A stretch of DNA of 64,000 nt from Molanna angustata (GCA_963576475.1 OY754984.1:19183215-19247214), one strand, 5' to 3'; positions 35,785 to 49,331 are shown, counted from the stretch's first letter. Made by a program: numbers and translations. The notes: generated by a model not told the origin, from the letters alone.

Positions 35785-36369
35785 TTACATCCATGACAGT
35801 AGCTGGCGGCAGAGGGAACGATTCGCGCACACGTAGGACAGAGCCGCCGCGTCGCACCGCAACGCATTGAATTCGCTTGTATCCGCACTGCATCGCTTCG
35901 CAATCGCGTTCGCTTTGAATCGCCTACGTAGGACGTAGCGTTAGCACTTTGATATTAATTGAAAATCTTTTTGCCTTTCACTTTGACATTAATTGAAATT
36001 GATTTTTATGAACACATCAAAAAAATTTCAAAATGAAATATTTCTTAATTTTATTTTGAATAAGAGATTGCTTTGTTAGATACATATTTCTTATTTCAAA
36101 GATATGCGATAATCCCTCGAGTTTCTCATTTATTTCTTTTAATTTTATCGGCAAAATTGTTCAAATCGAATAGGAATTGGGTAAATATTGATTCGATTCC
36201 ACAGCTATGTAAGAATGTCACTGAAAATGGGTAATTAAAGCCACTTCTCATAGAAAATATTAATCCCATGTGAATTGTTGCCACTAGACAAATATTAATA
36301 AATAATGTGTATAGGATTCTATGGAACAAAGATACATATACATCTATGGAATAAATTTTTGAATAAAGA

Positions 36370-36720
36370 ATGAATTTAAGGTAAGCGTCCGCAGTTCCGC
36401 ATTATACAGATCAAACGCGTCATATCAAACGGATATTGTATTCCTTGTATAGGAATTCATACAAGTGAGTCTACTGATCCGCAATGAACAGACCACACAC
36501 ATCGGATCATTGGTAATACCGATATCATTGCCATTGATCATTGGTAATGCCGATATCATTGCACTTGGCTATATTCTGTATAAATTAATGTGGTTTCAAG
36601 ATGTCACGAAGTTAGTAAATTCAGCATGAGTTATCTGAATGACTATAAAACTTGGAATGTTACGAAAATTCGAATGAAAGTTGCGTGGGCATTGCCATTT
36701 CTGCGTATACAAGGTACGTA
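36370..36720. repeat. MITE-like block with a 33-bp tandem duplication
   Basis: GGTAAGCGTCCGCAGTTCCG starts a GC-richer patch. ATCATTGGTAAT and CCGATATCATTGC recur in tandem at 36504-36565. The other end is not found. Confidence 0.4.
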
Positions 36721-38940
36721 CGGCCACAAACAAATCCATTTGATATTATCCGTCTAATCTGTATGACATAGAACTCTGGATGCTTGCCTTTACCATGCAA
36801 TTCTGCATTACATTTGTTGTTCTTGTTTTAGTGTTGGGTAAATAATAATATTTAACGTAAATCATTCTCAGATATCGGACCTACCACCATTTTCCAGTTG
36901 TTATAATATTTATTAACTTAGACTTACAATTAATATGTATTTCCTAGTCTATGTGTTCTGTCAATAAGAATGGATATAAACTAACATTCTTCATTGTTCA
37001 TTAAGTAGAATCTTCATTATTTATTTTTCGACTATTCGAATTTCCACTCTTTCAATTTTTATTGTATTTCATTGAAATATATAAATAAACTGTAAACAAA
37101 ATATTGTATGATAAAACTGTATATTTTATGAATATGGATATCACCATTTGATTAAGAAATATATGTTTTTTCGCGACAATATTTGTTAATTCTTAGTACC
37201 AAGTGATTAGTAATCAAATTCGAATTGGAACCAAGTAATTAGTTGTCGGAAAATATGAAGACTATCCCATTTAAAGAGGTTTAAAAGATTTTAACTGTCA
37301 AATAATGTTGATGCGAGTATATTTATTTTTATAAACGAACATTTAGCTTTATTTTAATTCTTTATTACAATACAATTGCATTGTAAAAGCAAAACAAGCG
37401 CATAAACCAGCCGAAAACAGGTCATAAGCCCTGTTGGTTCCTGATATACAATATATTCTTGCTTCGTCTTTGTTGAAATATAAATTATACAAAATCGTTT
37501 TTTTTAATCGATTGAGATAGTATATTTCGTCATTATAAAAATAAAAAAAATTTAGTATACCATGAAAATATAGAAGGCTCAAATATTTTTATAGTAGCAT
37601 ATACGCAAACATTAGATTTTTCCCTGTCGGGAGTCAATAGTATTTCATGGCAAATTTATTCAAAGTAAACAATCCAAAATTGAATTGTCATAAAATAAAG
37701 AAGGCTGCTAGAGATATGGTAAGAAGAAAGGATCGGTTAAGGAAAGTGTAATATTATTAAATAAATTTGTAATACAAAGGATAAAAAAACTTGATAAATT
37801 AGCACAAATTTAAACACAAATATTTAAAACTTTTGATTTTAGCAATTGAGACAGCGTTGATTTTAGAACTCTATGATGATTATAAAGGTAAAATCAAACT
37901 AGATTAATAATTCCTCTTTTAATAGGATGATTGTTTCACCCTGTTTGGGCCTTTTTCTTCCTGCTTCTTCTTCCTTAGTCTATTTTCGTCCACCCCTGGA
38001 CTCCTCCGTTAGTTTTTATTTCACTTTATCTTGTGCGTTTTGCATACAGGACAGGCACAATATCAATTAATGATAAAATATATCATTTCAACTGATATTT
38101 TATCAGTTGAAAAGGCCCTTACAATTGTCGTATGAAAAGAGGAATAAAAATTTGTAGAACTATCACTATAATTTCATTTTACCTATGTACCAATGTTTTA
38201 ATTTTGCTGTTATCCGTATCTGGTGGCCGGTATCGGTTCAATAGAATAAGTAATTCCGGAATAATGTAACATTGGTATACATTTTCAAATGAAAAATATT
38301 TTTTTTATATCAAAATTTTAGATATGCTATTCTAAAGTTACATCAGAGGCTATTCTATTCTATTGTCTATCTTTTTTTGAACCCAGGTTTACAGCTCGTT
38401 TAATTTTTATACTACGTATATGAGTTGTCTTGTGTCCTTTCTTTCATTACCGGTTCTTATTTATATGGCTCATGATGATGAGCACTACCTACCAGTTTTA
38501 CTTGTATTTCTATAAAGGAACAAAATCTAAGATGAAAGTTTCAATTTCTCTTGTCCTCATTCAAAAAGGTTGGCAATAGGGTCTCGGTAGAAGAGTTTAT
38601 GTCGAGGATAATATTATTAATTTTTCCAATGTTTCTCTGAACCAATGATGGAGGTTCTACCGTTCAACAGTTCAGTATTTGTCGTTTTGTTTGCATCAAC
38701 TTAGAATTATGAATATTTATATATACAATACAAAAATTTACTATTTTGATATAGTAAAGGTACCTGGAATTATTGTTTTGTTATTGTATTTATTTACCAA
38801 ATATTTACTGTACAAAAGTATGGTTAATTTTAATATAATATAATGGCTTTGATCTTTATGAAAATAACTTTATGCGCACGTTTACTGTTGAATCGCTAAA
38901 ATGTTATGATTGATTAATTACGCATGTGTTGTTTTTTTAG
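36720..38940. other. AT-rich stretch without recognised feature
   Basis: Only short chance ORFs and no conserved protein similarity noticed; a pyrimidine-rich patch at 37925-38040 may be an old antisense retrotransposon scrap. Confidence 0.5.
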
Positions 38941-39144
38941 AACTCTACGAATGAATCGTTGAGCTTTTTTCAGTATGCTTGTACTAACGTCCTAGGTACG
39001 AGTGCGATGTTCAAAAAAGAATTTAATTATGTTATGAATTTATCGTCTCTAATCCACAACTTAAAATTCTCAAAGATCAGCAATCACTTTTATACTAACA
39101 AAAATAGCAATGTCTATAAGCCGCTAAGCGAGAAGCAAACATAA
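38941..39144 (+). CDS. Possible alternative last exon of the TLCD3-like gene, or unexplained ORF
   Basis: A T-rich tract ending in TTTTTTTAG (to 38940) is followed by a phase-0 frame of 67 codons to TAA at 39142-39144, starting NSTNESLSFFQYACTN. The TLCD3-like last exon contains a good donor, GAG|GTGAGG at 32830, also in phase 0, so splicing would replace the last 17 residues with these 67. No database family is recognised and the segment is AT-driven in composition, so chance is a real alternative. Confidence 0.25.
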   Translation, partial: NSTNESLSFFQYACTNVLGTSAMFKKEFNYVMNLSSLIHNLKFSKISNHFYTNKNSNVYKPLSEKQT

Positions 39145-41918
39145 TTGCCGATTGCACAGTTTGTAAGGATTGATTTACAGAATAACTTATTCTCTAGTTG
39201 TGATTTACTCACGTTTGAACAATTTTTTTTTTATTAAGTATACATAATATAAACAGACACATAGTACAAAAAATGTAATTATTACAGTTTTTTTTTAATA
39301 GGCACTGTCCCAATAAAGTTTAAAAACATTTGTGCTTGGGACAGGAATAATAAAAACTATAAAGATGATGTTAAGGTTCTCAAAATACAATGTGGTGCAG
39401 ATATATATTTAGCTTTTACTTAGGATGGCAGTTTATTTATGTGTTGTTTGAAATGATGGATTCATAAATAATTAGAACAAATTGATTTAGCTTTTGCTTC
39501 TTTTTGTGATTTTTATAGTGAATAATATTTATGGCTTGTAGCACAACACTTACTAATTATTTATGTATGTATATACAATACAGAGTTATTGTTTATTTTA
39601 AATTAATGTGTTATTTATGAGTAGAAATGCTTTTTCCACTGACAATTATTATTCTTATTTAATATAATTCCATAATATTTACAATGAGTACGAACGCATA
39701 ATTTGTTTTTCCATTTTTTCTGTGTTAAACAAAAATAAATAAAACATTATTGATCTTATGAGTATATTACTGAATAATGTAATACGAAAGTTATTAGTCG
39801 AATATATTCCAAATTTGAAATATTTTGTTACCATTATCAAAATTTTTATATGTAAGTGTTGAGATTGGAATGTGTAAAATTAGTTTTTTACGTCTATTTA
39901 GAAAAAAATAAATAACATTATACTTAAATGTATGTCAGTGTTGTGTGAAGCAACCTTTAATATAAGATACGTTGGTTTAAAAATATCATTTTTACTGTAA
40001 ATATTGACACTTGGGAAAGGCATAATAACTGAAGTGACTTTTTTGAGTTATTTTTTTTAATAAGACAGTCCATTTAAATAATCTTTATACTTTCACATGG
40101 CTTTTTTGATTGGAAGGAAGGGATTTCATCATGGCAATAAACCTGCCTTTGTAATCTTTTTTTAACATATTAATAAATAATTAAGTTAGTAAATGAGTTT
40201 TCATTTATACATGATTAAAATCAAAATATTTTGCTGCATTTATTTCTTAAGTTTTTAAACGATTTAATATTTTTTGTTTTTTTTGTGTTGTTTTTCAATT
40301 TTATATATTAAACATCCAATAATTAGTGTTCAAATTCGCTTGAATCGAATCCTAATGACTTATTTTACCACAGACAACAAACATCCGGTCAAAAATATTG
40401 TTTATTTGCGAGTGTCTGAAGGTTTTGTTTGAACAAGTGCAAAATGGCGTCAATTGCGTATTGAGTTTGCAGTTTTCAAATTAGAAGTAATAACTAAATT
40501 TCCTCTATAGTATATATTTTCTTTGCATCATTTGATTGCCTTGTTATCGCTCCGAGTAGAAAACATGAAAAATCAGGAATTGAAATAAAACATGTATTGA
40601 AAATTCGTCATTTATTCATATGTGAGCAAAAAGTTGAATTCTTATAATCAATGGCCTATAAAAAATAAATAAAATATGTATACACTACGAAATATATTGT
40701 AAAATATTCATTACTTATCGGTATTTCGATAACAACCGCTACTTTATTATGTATAAAGTAATTATCAAATTTTTTAATAAATGTGAAAGCGTCCATATGG
40801 GTCGTAAATTCACGAAAACGCTCAGCACACGAGAGGTTAATCAGCCCACCTTTGATTTCATGTTGCATGTACTCACTGCTGGTAACGAAATAATGAATTA
40901 TTCCTGTCTAATGTGGCTCTGAATATGTCCACCGACCCTAATCCTTTCCAAATTATTATTTATGTAGTAAGGCACATCGGTATAGTGATGAATTCTGAGC
41001 GGCATCAGTGTTTTTTTTGTCTAAAAATATTGTTGAGGTGTGCCTTGCAATAATATGTGTAAAACAAATTATTATGTAATATTATTCTTTTATTTTTGAA
41101 ATCTTTTATTTTGTAAAATAGGGGTTCAATATGCCTTTTCAGTGTCAATATATATCCCTTCATTTTAATGTCGACTTATCATTTTGTGTAATAATTGACT
41201 GGTCAAAATTACATGATAACTCTTGATTTTCCATTCAAAACATAAAATGACTGAAAAATTAAAAATGAAGGCTACTTAGATAAAGTATAGCTTTATATAA
41301 ATATTGTGGTGCTAATGTTTAAAAAGAAATACATAAATCGTCGAAAATTTAAAATTTATTTTGTTCATTGTTAATCTGAATATGATTTATTTTTTATATA
41401 CTTACACTTAACTTAAAACAATGTGTATGAATCTTATGAGATTTTTTCCAATTATGAATTTTATGTGTCATTATTTCTGATGCATAATATTGTAAATATA
41501 CTTTTGGTTGGTAGAATTGTCACCTGAATTGATTGATACAGTGGTTCTTGATTTGGGAGACAGTATAATTTTGATTTTAATAATTTCAAGAAACTAATTT
41601 ATATAATGAATTGTTTATGAGTAAAAATATTATAAAGAATTTACAAATAAATTGTTCATAATAACACTTCATAGTGTGATAAAATAAAGCATAATGAAAT
41701 TTCAATAAGAAATATTTAATATTTGTATATGTAACTTTTTTTGGCTGTCAAAAAATTAATAACACGATAATAAATTTTCAACATCAGTTTACAATCTTTC
41801 ACTGAAGTCGAGTTAATCGATTGATCTGATTCAGAACTACTGTACTTTGAATGATCTAATTGTATTCACTGTATTCAGAACAATCGATTGAGCTAATTCA
41901 GAACCACTGTATCGGTTG
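39145..41918. other. AT-rich stretch with LINE tails only
   Basis: 39215-39350 (TTTTTTTTTATTAAGTATAC onward) resembles the reversed retroposon tail at 54.9 kb, and 40125-40200 ends in ATGGCAATAAACCTGCCT plus a TAATAAATAATTA tail like the LINE at 24.9 kb. A 70-codon minus frame at 40656-40868 is unexplained. Nothing else recognised. Confidence 0.45.
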
Positions 41919-42338
41919 TAACTAGTGTCTGACCGACGGTCAGATTTTGGCCGAAGCCGAATATTCCGCCCTTGGTAAGGAATTTTATAATGATACTTTT
42001 TGTAAACCATGAAAATATTGATGTAAATTGTGGAGTTATTGCTATACTATGACCAGCGACTATTCTCCACTGCAAATTCGATCCCAATACAATCCGATTC
42101 GAATCCCAATACGTTTTAATTGTAATAGTCAGTAATTTGAATGTATGCAGATGACAACTAGATAAGTTCTAAACGAAAATTTGAAATTGGATCGGATTCA
42201 AGTTTCAAGAGTAAGGCTATAGGTTCAACTGTTAAAACAATTTCAATTTAGCCATCTTTGTGCGCGTTCATACAAGATTTTCAGTTTTTACTGCTTTTAG
42301 CAGCTCATCTAAGTCCAAGGTTCTGTCGGACACTAGTT
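41919..42338. mobile_element. Possible TIR element
   Basis: AACTAGTGTCTGAC at 41919 faces GTCGGACACTAGTT near 42325. GGCCGAAGCCGAATATTCCG inside resembles terminal regions of insect DNA transposons. No transposase. Confidence 0.4.
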
Positions 42339-43121
42339 GTCACACAATAGTTTTAATGAAAAATATTAATGTTGGAGATGTAAGACCCATGTACATAGAG
42401 CCACAGCAGCTAGACCATAAGTTTTTGCCAAAAATAAATAAGTAATATCCATTAAAAATGACGCACAATTTTTATTATAAATTGTTTATTAAAAAGATTA
42501 CTGCAAACATTTAATTAAACATAACTCATTATGAATAATATTGTGTTGAAAATTCAGATTTTGTCTGAAATATTTTGAAGAATAATATTTTAAATGCTAC
42601 ATAATATATGTTGGTACCTATATGTATGTAGAAATGTGATGTGCTTGAAGCAGTGCAGTGCTACAAAAATGATAAATAATTACCATTTGAGACAAATCAC
42701 TTGAGAATAATTTTTATACTTGCATAACAATATTAAAAAAGTCTATATTTAAAAAAAAATATATGTATACATTATGTAAAACTTAGTCAATGTAATTTTA
42801 TTTTCTTGCGACTAAATTGTCTATAGAAAATGAACCATTTTATGTGTGTAAAATGTAAAAAATGAGTTATTTCGCAGTTTATAAATACTAGGCATCAAAA
42901 AGTGTCTATTAAGACAAGGATATAAATTAATTTTTCTGCTATTTGTTTTATTTTCAGTTGTATGAACCCAGGTGATATAGAAATCACACGACAAACTTAA
43001 TACCATCATAATGATCTAAACTAAATTGTTGATAAAATCAATGTTGATCATGCATTTGTGTTTTCAATTATATAACTGACATTATCAAAGTATCTCTCAA
43101 AATTGATTTCATGAGGTATAA

Positions 43122-43252
43122 TTTTCGCCAAATATCTTGAAACAGACTTCTGGGTTCGCAGAGTGCAAATTTGTGTCTTTTTTCTTCATTGGTATACATA
43201 AAAATCGCCCCTCTTCTCATCGAAATGGCTCAAGATATTTGGTGACAAATTT
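43122..43252. mobile_element. Small MITE, copy 1
   Basis: ~130 bases starting TTTTCGCCAAATATCTTGAA and ending CAAGATATTTGGTGACAA, its inverse. GCAAATTTGTGTCTTTTT inside is shared with 51140-51270. Confidence 0.75.
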
Positions 43253-43408
43253 AATTATTTTATTTTGATATAACATTCGGACTATGTTTTGTTTTTTTAT
43301 CTAAAGTATTATCTTTATAGCTATTGACACAAATATTAGAAACAAGAAAATACAATTGTCACTTTCTATGGATTTTGAAAAAAAATTACACTATGGTTTA
43401 GTTCTAAG

Positions 43409-43736
43409 CATAGATTTTTATTATAATATACTAGATGTAGTACTCCGTGCAAAAAGTGAGTCATGGAATATCGCGAGTTTGACGTTTTGGTTGGTAACAT
43501 ATTTCAGTTTTCCTTACATTTCAACACATCCTAGATAACTTTTCTCTAAACCTTAATAATTAAAATGTTTTTTTAGACAAATAAATCCAAAAACAATTTA
43601 CATTAGTCGTTATTCTCTATATAAAATCGATGTGGTCTGGAACCAAAACATCAAAAACCCCCCGGAAAAATGACTCACTTCGATTCATACAAAATTTTCT
43701 AACTACGACATCTAGTGTATTATATGAAAACCTATG
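43409..43736 (+). mobile_element. hAT-like MITE, copy C
   Basis: Very similar to copy A over its whole length (CATAGATTTTTATTATAATA, AAAAAGTGAGTCATGGAATA, CTAACTACGACATCTAG). No perfect target duplication remains. Confidence 0.85.
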
Positions 43737-44300
43737 GGTTATCCCCTTTTTACTAATTATAACATAGACAGATGTCCATTGATTATTTCTGTATGAAAAT
43801 ATCTATATCAAAAGTTTGTTTTAAATGTAATCTTGCAAATGTATATCTTAAAATATAATGCTGTTTTTATTGAAAAAGTAACATAGTCAACAATTCTAGT
43901 GCTCGCGTTAGTTTTATTTAATATCTTTTTTTTTCTAAGTAGAATTATCGTTCCTATTTTGACTTTAAAATTGTCTATTTAACAAATAAAAGTAGACAAA
44001 GTTACCAATATTTTTAATTTGTAGCAACACTATATGATGATTGCTGATTGTTTTTATTTGTCCTGTTCTGAATTATGATTTAAATATAAATATTGCTACT
44101 AAAAATATTTTTATGCTATTGGCTAACTATATTCCCTATATGTGTGGATAATTTTTACAATATTATTACTTAAGATGTATAATTAATAGGTGCATAATAC
44201 AGACAGGTGCAATAAATATTTTGATTTTTTTTATTGATATCCTGGCAACTAGATTGAAAATATCTATTATTTATGAATACATGAGAAATCAGCATAACTC

Positions 44301-44628
44301 CAAAGATTTCCAAATAATATACTAGAGGGAGTACTCTGTGCAATGAGTGAGTCATGGTATATTGTGCGTTTGATTACTTGGTTAGCAAAATATTGCAGTT
44401 TTCCATACATTTCAACACTTCCTAGACAACTATTCTCTAAATCTAAATGAACAAAGTGTTATTTTCGACAAATAAATTCCATAACAATTCACATTAGTCA
44501 TTATTCTCTATAGAAAAATGATGTTTTCTGCCCACCTTATTGTCAAAAGTCCCTCGGAAAATATCCTCACTTTGATTCATACAAAATTTGCTAACTACGA
44601 CATCTAGTATACTATATGAAAATCTATG
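44301..44628 (+). mobile_element. hAT-like MITE, copy D, with perfect 8-bp target duplication
   Basis: CATAACTC at 44293-44300 and 44629-44636 flanks an element running from CAAAGATTTCC to AAAATCTATG. More diverged from copies A and C, closer to B in the GTCAAAAGTCCC region. Confidence 0.85.
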
Positions 44629-45119
44629 CATAACTCTCATAAAAGTTGTCTATGATCTGGCAGATGAACCATTTTTTAATTGGGCAACACTTTGAGGTAT
44701 TTTTGTAAAGTGAAAAATACATATTATATAAGATAATTATTTGTAAAATAATTAAATATTTACTTTTGTTCTGTATTTTACTAAAACTTGAAGTGCTGTC
44801 ATCAGAAATAATAATTAATACATGTTAATAGAGAAAAAGCTAATTGTAGATGATGAATTTCAGAAAGTTATCTTGTGTATTTTAAAATATATTACACTGT
44901 TCTATACCTATTGGTTTCTCCTAATATGCTGGAAATTGATAATTTTTTACTTTTCATAACACATTTTTCATCTTTTGCTCAAAATACATGTTTATACAAT
45001 TCAAATGAAGAATAATGAAACATTTTTTGTACAAATAGGAGCAAAAATTATTAAATATTGAGTTTTTATGTATTAAGATTTTAGTAAAAGATTTGCACAA
45101 AAACAAATATTTTCATTTA

Positions 45120-45445
45120 AGAATGAAATAATTAAAGTTATATATGCAGTCAAAATGAAGTATCCTAGACAAATGTGTGGAGATACCAATGAGGATAATA
45201 GATGAGAATGTATGATAGAACAAGATAAAATAGGTGTATTGAAATGCTATGGACACATAGAAAGAATGAATGATATGTATGAGGGGAACACATCAATCAA
45301 ATTATGTAAGATGATGATTTAATAAGTCAACCTAATGGATGGGTGATAATAAGGCAAGAGGTGTATGTTAGGAGAGGAAAATGTGGCATTCAGCTGTAAT
45401 TGTATAATTTGAACAAGGAAAGAATGTTATTTCTGTATATTTAAA
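45120..45445 (+). mobile_element. Decayed LINE C-terminal relic
   Basis: Reads like GVLKCYGHIERMND after frame adjustment (TATGGACACATAGAAAGAATG), the WFGHVERM signature of insect LINEs. Many stops. Confidence 0.45.
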
Positions 45446-45621
45446 GCATTCATTTGTATTCAATTAAACAATGTTTTTTGATTTAGTTTTTAAGTTATAA
45501 ACGCAACAGTCAATTTACATGTACCTATTCCATAGATCAGCTTAAGTATTGAACGCATTTGTAGTCTAAGGCCATATTAATAAAATATACTTAATATTAA
45601 TACCTACTTGTTCAATTCTTA

Positions 45622-46121
45622 AGCTTCCAGTACACAATGGCCCATGCACGGCCATGCCCCACGGCAGGCCATCAACGCCTGTCGACGAAAAGGTGTTCAC
45701 ACAATGGTCCATGGCTCATTACTGCATAGCGAGGCACTGACGATGGACGTAGAAGTAATCTCGGCCGCGGCAATTTATTTGTCCCAAATCATAGGTTCAG
45801 ATTGATACAACTCTATAAATTTAAATGTTTCTTCATTACTCCATGATAAAGACATCTCGAAAAATAAAAAAATACACAAACTTGAAGCGCACTACCCCGT
45901 CGCGCGGTCAGTGACAAACTGAACAATGGGCCACTGTGTGAACACCACCGTCCAGACCACGCCACAATTCCTTTGAAGTGTGCCCAAAAAACCGAACGTG
46001 GCAATTGCGCGCCATGACGCATGGCCCACTGCCGTTTGTATGCCATGAGCCACAATTAGCCCATTTACACAATGGCGATGGCCTGCAGTGGGCCATCGTC
46101 GACCACTGTGTACTCACAGCT
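45622..46121. mobile_element. TTA-flanked TIR element with MADF-like remnant, 500 bp
   Basis: TTA at 45619-45621 and 46122-46124. Ends AGCTTCCAGTACACAATGG and inverted AGCTGTGAGTACACAGTGG. GC-rich terminal thirds with CATGGCC-type repeats. The minus strand at 45855-45775 encodes a 26-aa start of a MADF-like domain. Non-autonomous; no nuclease seen. Confidence 0.75.
45775..45855 (-). pseudogene. MADF-domain start remnant inside the 45.6-kb element
   Basis: ATG to TAA, 26 aa, with WSNEETFKFIELYQSEPMIW then Asp-Lys. This matches the beginning of MADF/SANT-like domains (FI-E-x-Y-x-S-x-P-x-x-W-D). Truncated right after WDK. Confidence 0.5.
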
Positions 46122-46648
46122 TTACAACCAAGTTGTTCCATTGTCATTTAACTGTGTTCCTTTTTTCAAATTTATATAATTATTTAACACTCGATCTTCG
46201 TGTTGATGTTTAATATTGTGGTGCATTTTAACAAAATTTAACTATCCTTTTTATAGCTTTGTAGAAATATCATAAATAACCAGTTAAATAAGTCTTTCAG
46301 TCTCTTGTTATATGTTTCTTTGTCTCTACTTCACCAAAATTATCCTCCTGTCAATCAAATCAATTCTACAAGAGATTCACCCCTGATTACTTCCCTCCAA
46401 CTTCCAACCCAAGAGTCTTCAAATTTTTTTTATTTGAAAATCAGCCCGATGGGGGAACGGTCAGTTCTGAAACCGGTCAATCTGAAATCAATGTTGTGAT
46501 TACAAGGTGTTATTAAACTTATTAATTGAGTAATACAGCATGGTTCATTTCAAATTTACTATGTACAACATGACAACAACCACAGAAAAAGGCGGGAAAT
46601 ATCACCATAGAAAAAGTATATACAAAAATGACAATAATAACACTTCAA

Positions 46649-46945
46649 GATAATGGGCCGGTTTCATTGAAAGGTTCCAACACAAAACTATAAATAAATT
46701 AAGAAAAATAGTGACAAAATTTTTATATCATGTTTAAGTATTGAGCAAATGCATTTGAGTATTTTTTATTAATACAACCCTTATTGTCTGAGCTTATGTG
46801 TCATAAATTTGTACCAAAATTAAGATTAAGATAATACACATGTATCGCATTACCTATGTATCTTATTTGTATGTATATACATTGAAAATATATAGTTTAG
46901 TCCTTAGTTTAGTTAAGATCAATGAAACGTTGGATTAACTCAAAT
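46649..46945. mobile_element. Possible TIR element
   Basis: GGGCCGGTTTCATTGAAAGG at the left and GATCAATGAAACGTTGG at the right are roughly inverted. Weak. The following 46950-48040 holds only AT-rich sequence. Confidence 0.3.
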
Positions 46946-48599
46946 ATTTTTTGTGTTAATTGTTCATTCTTATGAATATAATGAGCTTCTTATTATACAA
47001 TTTGCAAAAAACCCTTAGTAATTCATAAACATTATTCCATTTATTTTTTATTGTTATCAAAACAACCTTTTTATATTGTGAACAACCTTTTTATATTGTT
47101 AAAAATTTAAAATTTGTTCACTACATATTTTGAAATTAATTACATAATTTTTACATTATAATATTTCTATTTGATACATAAAAAATTGTTTGAAAAGTGT
47201 TTGCCACAGTATGTATGGGTTTCTTTTGATTTTATCAATATTCTGATTTGAGTCATTTTCATTATTTATGTTGGCAACACTGTTTAAATTGATAAAACAA
47301 TTTTTCATTTGTTGGGAAACTTATTGTGATTAATTTATTTAAAAATATTTTGTCATAAAGGGATTCCAATTTTTTTTGGTTACATAATAATATAATCGAT
47401 GATTCATTTGACATTTATTGAATAAGAAAAAGAAGAAACCCTTCGTAAAAAAATGCTACTGTTGGAAATTGTATGTGGGTGCCTTAATGAACCATACATT
47501 CCATTTGAATATTGAATTTCTATAAAGAAAATCTTTATTTTATTATGAGAAAATGAGAAATATATGAAATGTTGATATGTATATTACGAATATTATGGTT
47601 CAGGAGGTATAGTTGCACCAATATTATATAATATGCAATGCAAAAAGCATAACATTTATTTTAATAATTAATTTTATTTCTGTAATATGTATGTTATTTC
47701 TATGCTGAAATATTATTATGTTTGATTAATTTTATTTTTAAGTCATATTCATTTCTTACAAGTTCCAATTTTTTTTAAATGAAAGATACAATTATTTTTC
47801 TTGTTCTCATTTCTATGGTTATTCAAATATAAAATTGAAGACGTTGTCACATACTATCTTTGAAATTCTAATTATGCTTTGCACAGATAAGAGACGCAAC
47901 TCCCTTATAAAAAAATATGTGAAGCCGATCACCCAAGTCATGCCAACATTAAGAAAATAGAAAAAAATGTTGGGTTGGCTCTCTATTTGACAGGACCTAG
48001 AGATGGGAAAAGCTTTATTAAATGTTGTCAACACTAGTGATGGGCAATATCAGAATAGTTTCTTGGCATTAATGGAGCAGGCAGTCCCTATTATTATTTT
48101 ATAATTCATTATAATATGTTTATTATTCTATAATCAGGAGGAAAATCATAGAGAGCATATTTTGAATATGTTTATTTATTATTTTATAATACAGACATCA
48201 AAATACACACAGAAAATCCCATTATATATAGAATATTCATACAGGTATCATATTTATAGAAGATTCTTATTATTAAGTAATTGAATAATATACAGTTATG
48301 TTATTCTATAAGAAATATTTAATTTTCTGTCAAAATTACCTAGAAATGATAAAAAAATATTAAATTACCAATCAATTCAACAGACCCGATGTATTAATAC
48401 ATGAAAGTATAAAATAACGTACATTTGATATGTGGCTATTCCAAATTCTAGTAATATTAAAAAATAATTTGATGAAAACATTAGGAAATAACGAAGAAAG
48501 TTACTCAAGGTAACGAGATTAAAAGACTTTTGCACTCTCGTAAACTAATAATATTAACCCATATAATGTCAGGTATGTAACGAATTCATAAAATATATC

Positions 48600-48840
48600 A
48601 CCTGTCAAAAGAATGTTTCACCAGGAAGACAGCTTAAATTGAGATCATCTGGAGCACAAAGTACCAACTCTTTAAAAGAATTGGACAGAGTCAATAAGGT
48701 GCCTTACTATGATCATAGTTTCAGTATGAAGGGGCCTTTAAAGTGGAATAAATTACCTCATGATATACATGGGGCTAAGAACATTGACACCTTCGGTAGA
48801 CTTCTTGAGACTGACTTGTTTTGTAGAGCCAACAAATAAG
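48600..48840 (+). mobile_element. LINE C-terminal coding relic
   Basis: Encodes RVNKVPYYDHSFSMKGPLKW then NKLPHDIH and IDTFGRLLETDLF up to a TAA, the usual C-terminus of CR1/Jockey-like elements. Very open, hence fairly young. Confidence 0.7.
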
Positions 48841-49331
48841 CTTTAGCGCCTTATTCAACTAAACGGCACTAATTAGAATGTATAATAACACACCACTTAA
48901 ACTAAACAATAACAAAACAAGATGCAAAAATTATACAAAACAAAACAGTTATGTAAAAGGTTAGGTTCTTAATGTTTGTTAGTTTCTATATGTTGGTATT
49001 TTGATTGAAACTATTCCCATAAAAAAATTGTATGGAAGTTGCTCCCAACTGGTTTTGTCTTATACCATATTTTTAAAGAAGTCTGTATTGAAAACATTCC
49101 ATACTGTATGGAAAAAAAAGATTCTAGTGTTTTTTTAATTTATTGAATAAAAATGTCATCTTATTGTGCTTACTTTGTAAACTATTTTTTGTGTTTGATT
49201 TTACAAATTGAAAGTAAGATTTTTTCAATATTATATTTAAGAATGTATCATCAGTTTAAATGCAATGATCTCTTGTAATTTTGTTTTTGTGATAAATTGA
49301 ACAAAATGCTATAATAAATTTAAGTCAATAT

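Larger units (their letters stand above)
35223..35940. mobile_element. TTA-flanked TIR element with MADF-like and antisense coding remnants, 718 bp
   Basis: TIRs CGCGACGTCCTACGTAGGCG / CGCTACGTCCTACGTAGGCG (continuing GATTCAAAGCGAA) and TTA at both sides (35220-35222, 35941-35943) fit PIF/Harbinger elements. Ends are strikingly GC-rich in an AT-rich region. Plus-strand 35427-35507 encodes a 26-aa peptide with LISAHERPILWDKLL, like the start of a MADF domain. Minus-strand 35784-35557 is open for 75 codons. Confidence 0.8.

Noticed and set aside
40656..40868. 70-codon minus-strand ORF with non-random-looking N-terminus
   Set aside because: No recognised family and no splice or poly(A) context; AT-rich tail looks like chance.
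42301..42447. Candidate last exon (acceptor at 42300, 48 codons, could join a donor at 32847)
   Set aside because: It overlaps one end of a possible TIR element (41919-42338), so the frame is better explained as transposon sequence.
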